DNA of 64,000 nt from Elysia chlorotica (Eukaryota > Mollusca > Gastropoda > Plakobranchidae): assembly GCA_003991915.1 (NCBI GenBank), contig RQTK01000031.1, positions 139,615 through 203,614 on the forward strand, written 5' to 3'. Shown here piece after piece: positions 15,401 to 29,500 of this stretch; positions within the stretch are counted from its first letter, which is position 1, and each line of letters starts with the position of its first letter. Position numbers and translations under genes: made by a program. The notes under the pieces were generated by a model. The model did no database searches and was not told the origin of the DNA. It worked only from the letters and a program-made list of their open reading frames with translations.

Positions 15401-18400
15401 AATTTCATGTTGAAAAGGAGATAAAATCTTAATTCTCATAAAAAAATAAGTTTTTCAAGGAATGTTAACAATGATATTAATAAACTCTGAGAAAAATATA
15501 ACTGCATAAAATCTATGCTTGTTATTGCCCCTCCAAATTTTTACAAGATACATTTTTTAAAACAAATCAGTCTTTATAAATATTATGAAAAGATTTTTAG
15601 CGCGCTGATTGTTGTTCACAGCTAAAGAAAATGGGCAGTAAATTTTAAGGATAAAGCATTTTGCACCAAGTCCTAAGACATTTATTAGTAAAAACAAAAC
15701 TTACAAGTAGATTTTTTCTCTGGTCTCACTACCAAAATTCATGATGATTTCCAGTAATTAGCAAAATTTAAATGATCAGAAAAAAGTATAGAGTGTAACA
15801 CTATAAAAATAATGGCATACATATCTCTAAAATGAGGTACAAGACACACAAATGATTGTAAAACAATAGAGTATATTATGTTTTTGTATATATTTTATTT
15901 ATAATGGGACATTTAACATGTTTGTCAACAGGTTCAATAATCAAAGGTGTGAGAAAAGAGTGTCATGGAAATTTGTTGGTGTTTTTTCATTAAATATTCA
16001 GCCAATATATACTTACTTTGAGCTTAGCCTCTTGGTTTTGTCTGTTAGCCAACTGTCGAGCACTTAGGATATTCATTGTCTTCTTGTGGTCTGTCAAAAT
16101 CTTATCAATGACACTATCTGAAACACCTGAGGATGAGTTTAAAACAAATTACATCTTTCGTTACCGTGGTACAGACAGAAAGATACTATGCTTGCCTTAA
16201 TTTTGTTGCTAATGCAATTTTAAGTCAATTTCTTTTATTGTGCTTACCTTTTGAAAGCTCTATTATCAATCAGGTGATACAAAATCATAATCATTGAATT
16301 GTAATCTCCATTTTCTTAATAATACCCAACATCAGACCAAATTTGTTAAATGGATGCTCATTTCTTACCTTCACTTTTCATCTTTTCAATAAGTGTTCTT
16401 TCAAGGGCTTCAAGTTCCTCTTTCGCTTTGCTTACTGCTTGAGATCTCAGAGATTCCAATTCACGTGCATGAGATTCATCAAGCTCATTCTCCAACACAC
16501 ACAGTTCTTTACGGTGTCTAGACTTCAGGGACACAAGGCCATCAACATAAGATACTGGATCTATCAAAATAACAAAAAACATAAAGTTAAATGTCTTCCA
16601 AGTTTTCATAGATACAACAAATGAAATTTGACTAAATTAAAATTGGTGCTATAATCTTTTCTCTCCTCATTATTGTAAAGAAAAGTTCATAACAATGAAA
16701 TGATTAGTTTAAGAAAAAGTTTTCACAGGATGTTAACTGTTAAAGAGCAAACAGAAATGAAAATTAAAGATAACAATAGGGATTCTCCAAATGTATTAGT
16801 TACTATTCATATTATAATGATATTAAAATGGATCATTCATAACAACAACACAATAGTAAAAATGATTGAAAAAATGAATTACCGACAGGTCCTTCTGATT
16901 GTTCAGATTTACTGCTTTGAAGGTATTTATTAAGTTCAGAGGCTTGTTGATTCATCTGGAGAAAAGACACTTCTGTGCTTTTAATATGTAGGGTATTAAA
17001 AACACCCATTTGGATGTTTAAAATTTGTGTAGGAAAATATTTCAAATACATTTTATTTATGATATAATCTCTCTAAATATAAATTCAAGTCAGTTTAACC
17101 ATGGATTCTAATTTAACTTTATTTTCCATATGTTAAGAAAATACTAACACAGGAAATTTTCAGATATGAACAAGACATAAAAAATTAAAACATGTGTTCT
17201 GATTGCTTTTATCTTTAATAAAAAAAAATTCTCCATAACCAATTCTCAGGTATTTTTTTTTAAAAAGGTGCTGAAACACTTGTGAAACACTAAACATGGC
17301 TAGCACATGTATGGCTGCTTTTTTCAATACTCAAATTTACCTTTTCCGCAAGAGCTTTGTGTTTTGCTTGGCTTAAACGTTTGAATAACTCATGCTGCTT
17401 TGCCTCTTTTTCATTATTCATTCGATCTTTAACAGCATGCAGGTCAGTTTGAACTTGGGTCAAGTGCTCATCCACTTGGTCTGGCGATACTCTGCTGGAT
17501 CTGGTGATAAATTATTTTCAAAGCTATGATTATAGAAATAAAAAAATTGGTATGTGGGTTCCCCGTAATATGTGTTTCCTATAATTTTCATCTTACCACA
17601 GAACTTTCAATAACGATAACCAATATTTGCGTAACTACTCTTCTCAAAGTCTAAGCGTGTAATATCTAATCTAGCTACTATTTTAATCTTTTAGTTTACT
17701 TGCCTAACAGAAAATGTAACTGTCCAGCTAGTTCAGGCAGTCTGAAATTCTTTTATTGCGATCAATTTAGCCAATTTGATAGATTTAGAACAGACAAACA
17801 AAATCATCTCAGCTCCCACTTTGATTCACATGTATAAGCAACAGAAAAGATGGAGTAAAATACATATTGCACACAGGCAACACAAAGGTGGGATATGCCA
17901 TTAACATTATAAACAGTTGTTTTTTCCTTCAAAGTTTACCTCAGCATTCTTAGATTTTTTTTAACCCATATTAAATTAAATCCAACAGTTTTTTTTCAAT
18001 CCTCTGGTTTACCCGATTCTGATGAGACAAATTATATAGACTGCAGAACCGAAACTAAGATTACAAAACAACTGGATAAAATGGGTAAAATTAGACTTTG
18101 GTTAATAAAGTATTTTTATTGGATATTTGAATTGTACATTGAATCGTTAAATGGTTACTCATTTACCTTCTAAGTTTCGAAAGAAGAGTTAATTGTAGAG
18201 AGGCAATGCTATTCAAAGTTTCTGTGTTATCATCCTCCTGGGTCTCCTAAGAAAGGAAAAATGATTATGCAACCAATTAAAAATGTTCCCTCAAAAACCA
18301 AATAACAACATATTCAATGACAGCATAGTTTTTTCATTTGAAACTAGGGAATTTCAAAGGGCTCTTACCATAATATGCTTATCACAGAAATACTCCTTAG

Positions 18401-21340
18401 CCAAACTTTTTCAAAATACAAAAAAATCTTTTCAAAAATTATAAATGAATAAATGAGATTATAAAATATCTTACACTAGCCAGAGCCAGAGCTCTTCTTC
18501 TTGCCAACTTTTCTTCAAGGTTCATTCTCTGCCTGGATATTTCTTCATCATACTTGCGATGAATCTCATCTTGCTGTTCTCTATGCTGCTTTACAAGCCA
18601 TTCAGATTTCTCCATATTAAGTTGACCTGCATCAATCACACTTCCAATAAAGTGTTGCTGTATCTCCTTGATGCCTATCCTTTTGCGAATGGCATATTCC
18701 TGACGTACAAAATATTGCATGAAATTATTGCTAAAAGTGTGCATTTCAAGTTACATCATATGTATAGTCATGGTTAGTAAAAGCGTTAGAGAACTTAAGA
18801 TATGTCTCTATATTCCTACAAATCATTTTTATTAAAAGTTATGTGCATACTGCTACCAATTTAGTTACAACCCTCTCATAGCTTATGCCCAGTGACAAAA
18901 AATTACAATGAATCTATGTATTGATTTTATCTTCATTCTTGACTGCACATATTTATACTTTTGATAACTAACATTCCTAATTCATTAAAAAGATACTTCA
19001 AAACTGACATGCTTTAACATTTAAAATTATATTATAGTAAATATAAAATTATAATACATAATGACACAGCATTGTCTTTAAAAAATAATTCTTAGAAATC
19101 TATTTTCACTTTCATACTATATATTAACTTAAAGTGATTCAAATAATGATAGGCACTTCAAACACTTGTATTTTGAAAATATATCTAATGAAAATAATAT
19201 TATTATTTGTATAAATAATTCAGACCTTTCTCAATTTTTCTGCTTCTGTATTTTGTTCCAATGCTAACTTGTAGGTCAACTCATTTTCCTCTGTTTGCTG
19301 TTCATAATCAATGAGGTCCATAAATTGCTTCCTCTCCTAGAAAAAAGAAGTGAAATTTACAAGCATGATTCTTTCTTGCCTGGGAAATCTAAAGAAATTA
19401 AGGGGAAAGGAATAAATAACATAACATTTTCTGAAGACATTTTAATTAGAGCTAGATTGATGGATAGCATAGATCTAAATGTTTTCACTTTCTTGTATAT
19501 TATGCTATATTTAATTAAAACTCTGTGTCTGCTCTGTCTATGTGGACGTTTTTTCTTCTTCTCATAATTGTATCCTTAATGTTTTCTACGTGATTCTGGT
19601 ATCCCACTGTCCAAATTATTTTTCATTCTCAAAATCAACATGTTTGGAAGAAAACATAATTAAAATTTAATACAAAACTGTGTGCACAAAGTGCGCCTTA
19701 TTTTAACTCTCAGTCGATTTCTTTGAGTTTCAATTTATAACATTTGGTAATATTTCACACACAATTAAGACTTGTACACTATTCAGGATACATTCATAAT
19801 AAAAAAATAAAGTAAATACGAACTTATATCCCTTGTTAAATGTTTAACATTAACATTGTAAAGCTACTAAATTTATGTATTTATATACTTTATCTCCTTT
19901 ACTGGTGGGAATTTTCCTTTATCCCATATCAACACACCACATGAAGAATGGTTTTTGTTATTACAAAATATTATAACGGTTGCTATCTCGATTCGCAATA
20001 TTTAATTCAATAATTTTGAATGCATAGGGGAGTGCAACATCTTTCTGTTCATTTCATTGCTTTTCACTTTTTTCACTTGATTAAATTTCTCTTTTATAAA
20101 TATAGTGTGGTTAATTTTTTGTCATTGGTGATGGTCTTGAATAGCCCAACAGCCATGGTTATATGGATAAATGGTGTTAAATTAATCAATCACTGAGGGA
20201 TAGCTCAAGCTTGAGATGCAGAGCCCACACATCTCTTTCAGAAAAAGTCCATGTGCTTTGGTGAATACAAATTTTGGCTCTGTGATGGTCAAGTGATTGA
20301 AAGTCAACAAAATAAAAAAAGCATAACCTGCTTAAACTTAAATGGGTCCTGTTTATTTTGTACATTTTTTGGAAGAATGAAAACAGGTCCAAGAATTAGC
20401 TATGAGTTTGGATAAAATTGGATTATTAACATCTTTAAAAATTTCAGTTATGCTTTTTTGTACTTCCATCCAGAAATTTTAATCATAAAAAATTGGGGAT
20501 AGAAGCAGACACAGGAAATTGATTTTGTTTTCCTTTTGCCCTGCAAGAAGAACTGGTATAAAATTCATTAAGACTCTTTCATGGCATATATGTAAATCTT
20601 AACTCACCATTTCAGGAAGATCTCTCACAATCCGAATAGCATCTTGTCTTTGATCTTTGTGTTGTTGTAAGAGGTCCCCAAGTCTTTCCTGCACAAAATT
20701 TGTTGCAACAACAAACAAACAAAAATTTTTTTGAATCATATTAACAATAGTCACTACATTAAATGTCAAAGGATTGTTTTGAAAGAATACTTATATTAAT
20801 AGATGGAAATCCAAAATATTGTGATAGACTGTGAAAAAAAATGTTTCTTACTGCATCCAGCATGTTTTCTATATTTTGTTACTGCCTAAGGCAACCACCT
20901 TGAGAGAGATGGTGGGAAGACGGAAATGATCGACAATGTGTGTAACGTACAATTAATTTGCGAGTGACTGGCGGTGCGAGACTTAGAAAGCGAGAGGGGT
21001 TGGGTGGTAAGTTGCCACAAGTGAGACGGAGAAAGCGAGAGAGGGTGGGTGGAAAGTTGTCACCAAAGAGACAGAGAAAGCGAGCGGGGGTTGGGTGGAA
21101 AGAATGTTCGCCCTTTAAGCACATGCAGTCCTTTCTTCAAAGGCCAGTCAGTGTGAATTGTAACTGAAGAGAGGAAGGGGTGGTCATGAGAAAAACCTTT
21201 TGGCTCTGCCCTATATTCATTGCTACATGCATGTCCCGATCCATTAGATTAAAAGAAGGAAGACAAATAAGGTGAGAGTAAAAGACGCGGGATGGGGGGA
21301 AAAACAAGAGAGTGAGAGAGAGAGAAAGGGAGAGAGAGAA

Positions 21341-21399
<59 letters not shown>

Positions 21400-21421
21400 T
21401 GAGAGAGGGAGGGAGAAGAGA

Positions 21422-21474
<53 letters not shown>

Positions 21475-24400
21475 GAGTGCGCTGAAGGGAGGGAGGGAGG
21501 AAGAAGGTATTAAGAGGGAGAATCTGAATGAAAATGTAAGTTGTAGTGGGTCTTTGATTGAGATAAAAACAGAAAAATTAAAAAGATTACAGGATAATCA
21601 AACAGATATAAAGTGTGTGCTCTAGCTAAAAGATAGATAACAATGAAACAGAACGCGTACCAAAGAATAGTCGGAGAACAGGCAAGACAGGCAGAAAAAA
21701 GTTAGTGGGACTGATTTTGTAAATGATCACTCGATTAAATCTGATAATGAGTGAAAAAGGGTACAAGGCAAAAGTATGAGAGAGTAAGACAGAGAGAGAA
21801 GTAGAGAGAGAGAGACACACACACAGAGAAAGATAGAAGGGGTGGGGGAGAGGAGCGGTAAGAATGACAGGGAGAGGAATCTTTGCAAGCGTCTAGACGT
21901 TATGAAGCTTATAACAGCTGGTCATCTTTATTTTTTTAACACCCTACACCAGCCGCACAAATCGTTCATTGACGCACGCATCGTAAAATCAATCTAACAG
22001 GACCAATGTTACAAGAAAAAGCACGCCAGTTTGCTGATGAACTTCATATCACAACATTTTTTGCCTCTAACAGATGGCTGCAGTCATTCATCAAGCGCAA
22101 CAACTTGGCTTTTGGAAAACTTTGTGGAGAATTGTGCAATGTTGACTTCCACATTGTGGCAGCTTGGAAGGAAAGACTTTCTAAACTGATTGAAGGATAC
22201 CGGAATCGGGACATAGTCAACATGGATGAAAGTGGCCGGTTCTTCAAAGCACCAGCTGACAAGTTGTTCCACACAAAAGGAGAAAAATGTGGTGGTGGTA
22301 AGAAATCTAATGACAGCATAACAATTCCCCTCTGTGCCAATTTGCTGGGTGAGAAGGAGGACCTTGATATCATTGGAAAATCTTACAGGTCCAGAGCTTT
22401 TTAATCTCTTGATGTTCGTGATTTGCCTGTTATCTACAGAAATTCTCGCAAAACATGGATGACAACACAGCTGTTCAGCAATCACTCAGCAACTTGAATA
22501 AAAAGATGAAGTGCTAAACTTGACATGTTCTTCTCTTTTTGGATACACCCAACGAAAAACTACGGCAATGTAAAGCAGGATTCAAGTGTCCTGAGGCACA
22601 AACAGAAATTGTGGAGTACATAATCAACATCCCTAAAGACCTTGATGCCCAATGCAGAGCTGTTGTTGGGGTTAATTTTAAAGAGTTGTCCGAGATTGAT
22701 AAAGATGTTTATACCTGGGATAGAGAAGAAATTGACTGAAACAAGAAGGCCACAGATTTGCTTGCTGTCAGTGAAGACGCTAATCATTTGAGTAAGGATG
22801 AGGAAACTGGAGCAACAGAGACCAACCAGAAAAGCGTGTCTCTTCAAGAAGCATTTTCTGGACTAGTTTCAGCTAAAGATTTCTTCCAACAACAGCGTAA
22901 ATCCCTAGCCTTACAGCATCGGCATCCACAGATGATAAGGCCATGTAGAAAATCATAACCAGGAATGCCCTTTACAGGACAACCCCCTTCCCCGCCAAGA
23001 AAAAAAAAGTTATAAAAAAAAACAAAAACAAAAAAAACAACAAACAAATAAAACCTTTTTAAGGGCTTCTAGGCGGCCCTAAGTCTGCCGATCACTTGCA
23101 CCAGTGCATTTGACAACTCGGAAGGGAAAGTTTTAGCAAGTATAAGGCAGTAGGAAAAATGTATATGTACATGTCCTTGGTGTGTCTTTATTGCCAATGG
23201 CAATCACCTGCAAATGGCGAGTACTTTTGGCTATGATCTTCAGTAGTCACCATGGACAACTTGTTCTGTATTGTTTCAACCAATAACAAGCAATTGATAC
23301 CTTGTTTTTTGCCTCAACATCAATGTATATTAGCTCCAGTTCCTTCTTATACTCTGTTTCCAACTTTCTATCAAGTTCTTTGAGACTATTCTGAAAATTA
23401 AAGAAAAGAATCAAAACATATAAAAATGCTATATATGCTTTTTATTTCAAGGAAACAGTTGCACATAATTACAGCTTAGCCGCACACTGTAATGAAACAA
23501 ATGCAATCATACCCACCCCCCCATACACACACACATACATACACACCTGATCTAATGAAAAGCAAAACAATTTTTTTTTCAAGTTGAAAACTAAAATGAT
23601 GAAACAAGTAAAAGAAAAAGAAAAAAGTGGAGAAATTAAAAGTTGAGGAGTCATATTAAAAGCATTGCAACATTTTGTTCTGAGCTTTAAAATCTGTCAA
23701 TGCATCTTCATTATACACTGTATCAATTTAATATCTTTCCTTTCAAATTGAAATGAATCTCCTTTTGGGTATAATTTTATATATAATTTGATTCACATTC
23801 ATTTTTCTTCCTGTTTTTTTTTTCATTTTTGCCCACCTCAGGCTGGATTTAGAGTCTCTTATGATATGTCTAATGTCTCAATGACCAAGCCTTATCTTTT
23901 CTAGCATTTTTTTAAGGTACATCGTAAAAATGACATGTAAAAATAACTTGTGTGTTTTTGCTTAGCAAATGAAAATCACACCCAACCTGCATTGAAGAGT
24001 TTGCTTTATCTTCCACAGCTTTGCTAATGTCTCCATTATGTCTGAGTCCCTGAACAAGTAGAAGGCTTGCTTGAAGAGCTGCATCATTCTGCTCAGTTTC
24101 CATTTCAGTGTCGACATGAATTGTTGAAAGAATATCAAGGCTGAAAAGTGAAAAAAAAAAAGATAATTCAACTAAAAAAAAAATTAAAGGATACTAGAAA
24201 AAAAGAAATGGATTTAGTTGAATTGGAAGTTTGTGTGCAGATTGTTTCATCTGCATCAGTATAAAAAAAAGTTTGTTTTAAATTATAGTTGAAACTGTGT
24301 GTGTTCACAGTAACATAGTATACATAATATACACCAAAGTATTTTTTGATAAATTAAAAACATTGAGAATGTATTCTTCAAAAACACTTTCAAATATTGA

Positions 24401-26547
24401 AAAATATTCTTAAAAACACAAATGCATAACTAAAGTCTCTGAGAAGGGGACATTTCACGTACAACAACAAAAAGTAACCGCACAGAAATATATTTGTAGA
24501 TGAGGCCACAAATATACATGTATACATTTGGTTTTCTTTTAAAGTCTAATAAAACATTTGATTGAGTATCCTAAGTTCTTTAAAATATCAGTTATCTCAA
24601 AAAATACTTTCAAAACACATCAGTTTTTTTGCAACTTAAATAGTCCTAATGTTCATAGATTTTTTAACTGCTCAAATTCAAAGAATTATAAGATCAGTTT
24701 TAGTGAGGGTACATGTACTTTCTATATGTTTTAAAGCCTCCCAAAATTGTTTACCTCAGCATAGAAAATTTATCATTTTCGATCACTACCTGCTTTGCTG
24801 TGTGACACCTTCGTGAGATCAATGACAGATGGCTAGAAGTAAAAAGGTCCATTGCACTGACAGACGTCAAATTTATTTTAGACTTTTTAATTATTATAAT
24901 CTTGCCCTGTCCAACATTTTCACCAAAAAGAATACTTGGTCATTTTCAGTTTATGTTAGGAATATATGTCTGAAAATTATAAATGAGAGTTCTACTTACT
25001 TATCAATTTCACGATGCATTTGGAGCTTGTCTTTAAGAGAGAGGATGAAGACCAGACTATCATTCCAAGCAAGCAGGCTATTAAAAAAAAAAAAGCAAAC
25101 AGAGAAAAATATTACATCTTATTGACACAAAATTTTGCTAAATAAAAATAAACAAATTAAAAAATTTTCAAATATCATTTATGTGAGATGAAACAGCTTG
25201 TGACAAGAAAGATAAATGTGTTAAATAAACTTTCCATAAAAATTAAACTTACCTGAAATCTTTGATACAATTTGCACCACGTCGCATCGCAGCCTTGGCA
25301 TCCATAACAATTTTTTTTCCTTTGTCTCTCATCTTTCTTTCCTGCAGTTAATTAAAAGAATGAAATCTATGAATTTTGTATGCTTTAAAATTTCAGGGTT
25401 TTTTAAATGAGAGAGGAACTTTGAGAGATAAAATAGATCACTTAAAAAAAAAAAAAACCTAATCAAACAATGTAATCACTTTGTGTGACCTTTAGATTGC
25501 TAACCTGTAAAAGGCGAGTTTGTTTCATTGAAATAAATAGGGTGCTTAAGTTGAAGAAGATCATGAAAGTGAAAAAAAAGAATGCCTACATTTGGAATGC
25601 AACTGAAACAAAAAAAACGACCCTGCCAAAAAAAATGTATTGCATAAAACAAAGGAGAAAATTACAATATTTTTTCCTAAAAATTTTGAGGGGCAACACC
25701 AAAAAATATATATTTCTCAGTCTTAATTTTAAAAGTTCCAATACGTAATGGACTTACTATTTATATCTTTAATCTTTCCAGCAAGTGCCTTAAAATCAGA
25801 TTGAAAAAAAAGGACAAAGGAATACCCATCTCACTTGTACCAATTTTTTGCTTCTATTTTAACAGCATGTCAATTTAACCATTAAAAATTTCTCTATGCA
25901 AATTTATTTGAATTACAAAAAAAAATTTTTTAAATGGACACTTGCCTCTGATGGGGAAACAGTTGCATCTCTTCTACGTTGTCTGATGTATAGGAATAGC
26001 CAAACACCAAAAATAGCTAACGCAATAGCAGCAATGAAAGCAGCAAAAAATGCCAGGACTGTAAAACCATGCTCGTACACAATCTATACACAAAACAAAA
26101 GGGGGAAAATTTGTTTTAAGCAGTTGTGCAAAAAGTTCATATACTAGGAGAACTTTAAATGGTAACAAATAGGGAGTACCCTAGATGTATCTTAGGCTCA
26201 CGACTGGCTTCTTCAAAGACACCTCCAGAAAAAAGATCCAGTGATTATAATAGATCTAACAGCAAGATGTGGCACAGTTGATAGAACAGCCCTTGCAAAC
26301 ATCATTAATATAATAATAAATAAATAATAATAAATGGAAATAATGCTTGCCTCCTACTAAGCACCAACTTCCTAAAAGTAAAAAGCTGAAGATACCAAAT
26401 GGTTTATTGGCAATATCAATAGGCCTACACCATAAGGAGGGGGTCTCAGCGCAGACATATTGTGGTATACCTCAAGCATGTGATTAGAGTAGTAAAGGGA
26501 TGACCAACAGTATTAGTATCACAGTTTAAAAAGACATTTCCATATAT

Positions 26548-26581
<34 letters not shown>

Positions 26582-29500
26582 GGCAAAGACTTTATTACAA
26601 TAAAGAACAGTGATGTAACAATGGTAAAACAAAATAAATAAAAATATAGCATAATCATTATAGAACATCTGGGTAAAAAAACAAAGAAATAATTATTAGA
26701 TGCATTTTTATGCAAAACATGCAACAAACGCCCCTGTTCAATCTACATCACATCATAAAAAAGCGCTTGCATTTTTAGTTGTTGTTTTTTTTTTTGGCAT
26801 ACTGGTATTCTAAGGAGATAGAAAAATAATACAAAAATTTAGTCACAATTACTTTTTCTCAAGGTACAATTTTAGCTACAATTGTGTTCAAATGCTCTCA
26901 ACAGCATGTCAAAGGCTGCAAACCACTGAGAAAAATGAAAATGACTAACAGGAATTTGAGGGGCAGTTGAAGTGTTACCATTGGAAGATTAAGATGCCAG
27001 AGTTAAGTAATTTGCTGATATGAAATCATTTTTAATTGAATGTATGGTTAGAGTCAAATTCTTTTACTTTTCTGCAGTTTATCAAAAACAATTTTTTTTG
27101 CCAACAAAAGGGATATTTTTTTTAGTTTAGAACTAATAGGTATCTACTTACACTTTCTTCGATAATGGTGTCTCTTTCCAGGCAAACAAGAGGGAGTATG
27201 TGACCATATGTTATGCCAGACTGATTTGAGAAAAAAGGTGAATTCGTGAACATAAAAGATCAGCATGTTTTAAACAAATTTAAGAGATTATACACTTTTT
27301 ACGACACTTAACTTTTAAAATGTGACAGGTCGATCTACTATATATTCAATAGAGACCTTTTAAAAGTTGCATTTACATTTCTTCTCTAGATGGCTGAAAG
27401 CCAACCTTTGTGATGTTCTATAAAATAAGTCATAAAATTTGATTAATAGAGAGATTCGTAGACTAAAACCACTTACATAAGTGAAATACACCACAGCATC
27501 AATGTCATTCTGACCCTCTGGCATATCTTTGCCACCCTCACCAGCAGGTTCAGCAGTGAACTCAATAGTCTCTGATGATCCAGCTGTGATAAATTACATA
27601 ATTAATGTACACATAGCCAGGCCAAATAGTCTAGAATTATTTTTTTTAGATTTAAGGTCTAAAATAATAGGCATACAATTTTGCCATTTGACACATGTTA
27701 TTCGACTTATATGAGAATATGATAGGCCTATTTACAAGATATATTGTCCAAAAATAAATATGTAAATGTGCCATCTACATCATAAAAGGATATGATGAAA
27801 TGATTTTAGGTAGCAGCCTTGATACAAAAAATAGATCGAAGAAATCATTTTGGACAAAATAAGAATGTGTGAAGGGTCAGGCACCACAGCGATGAACTCA
27901 CATTTAAAATAACCATGATTGGAATTCTTGATTAACTCTGTTTAGAGGTTGTGACTTTTCATCCAGCCAGGATGGGGTTATTTAGGTGTGATGCAATCTC
28001 ACTTTAAGATACCTTAAATACGGATCAAATCCAGGATTTCATGGAGTCAGTCCAACTTTCTACCTCTTGATAAGTCTTCCAAAAGTTATGTTCTTATGAC
28101 TCACAAACTTTAAAAAATCAAAAAGAAGTAAACTTAAGGTTGTAAAGCTGCCCTGTTAGCTTTTTCATATATTAGATCACTTTATAAAAATATGAAAATA
28201 CATATTAAAATTTGAAATGTATCAATCAAAATTTTTTACAAATTATGTTAATAAATGTGTTTTTTTTTTTATGATCAGTCCTGTAATGTTAAAAATAAGT
28301 AAATGTTAAAAGTAGATGAAGAACTATGTCTTTTACAATATGCAGTTTGGAATAAACATGACCTATTTATTGAATTTTCTTTCACTATTTCAAATCAATA
28401 TTGTAGCATACCTGCAATACTTGAGACATTGTATTCAACATTGGACCTGTCAGTTAGAACAGCTCCACTTGGTACACCAGAGTCCCAATAAGCATTTAGT
28501 CCAGTTCCTATGTCAATCTCCATGAAGGCAGAGGTGATTGGCCCACTAGATGTACCAAGGTTCTTAAAAGTGAATATAATATTCACTTTTTCTGGTCTTG
28601 AACTACTGTCAGTTAGCTACAACAACAACAAACAAAAAAAAGAAGAAAAAATGTACATGATACTCTACCTAAATAGTTGTATTTTTTTCTATGATCTGTA
28701 AAATGTTTCTTTTAAAAAGGCTTGTTGCTTAGGTGTTATTCTTAAGCGACGAGCTGAAAAACCTTTGGTGGTCTAATTTAAAATATATTTAATGAGTGTA
28801 AGTGTAACTTTGGAAGCTTGCAGACACTTTTGGTTCCTTGGATCCGAGGGTGGGTATGACAAAAGTTCGTTGGATGAAAGATAGTTTACTAAAAACCCAA
28901 AGGAGAGGAAAAAATAAGGGTTTTTTATCTGCTCTTTGAATGTAGGGTGTTCTTTGAGAGCGAGTTCAATGTATTAGAGTTTTGCTATATCTTCCCTGAT
29001 TATAGCTTAGAAGTGCATGATTTTGTGGATTGGTGTAAAAGTAACCATCTGATTTTAAATGTTGACAAAACTAAAGAAATGATTGATTTTAGAAAAAAAC
29101 AAAACCATCAATTATAATTGAAATGTAGAAATCATCTATAAGAAATTAAAAACTAGAATGTATTGTCTGAGGAAACTAAAATCATTTAATGTTAACAACA
29201 ACAGTTGCATAGCCATGTGCGGTAGATATAGGATACCTAAGTAAAAAACTATTAGGTAAAAAAAAGACTTTGTTCCGCTATCGATTACACTCCTTGATAA
29301 AATGTTTAAAAGGCGCACACCAACAGTCCCGTTTCTCCCACAAATTAATCTATTATAAATTTGTAACTTTGCACATAAGTTCTATTTTTATTTTTTTTAA
29401 ATGTGTATCTCTTCATTTATCTTCAATATTTTAATCTCACTCTGCTCTTATTTTTTCTGTCTAAATATTTATATATTTTAAAATTGTTATGCATTTTTTG

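Larger units (their letters stand above)
20880..23222 (+). mobile_element. Decayed pogo/Tigger element, approximate limits
   Basis: EVC2 intron 11 is enlarged by a block holding a pogo/Tigger transposase and GA-rich repeats. The left edge TACTGCCTAAGGCAACCACC recalls the pattern of the element at 8803 (TGCC-A-GG-GACCACC). A possible right edge reads inward TACTCGCCATTTGCAGGTG. The two edges match poorly, so the limits are approximate; the transposase itself is clear. Confidence 0.45.
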
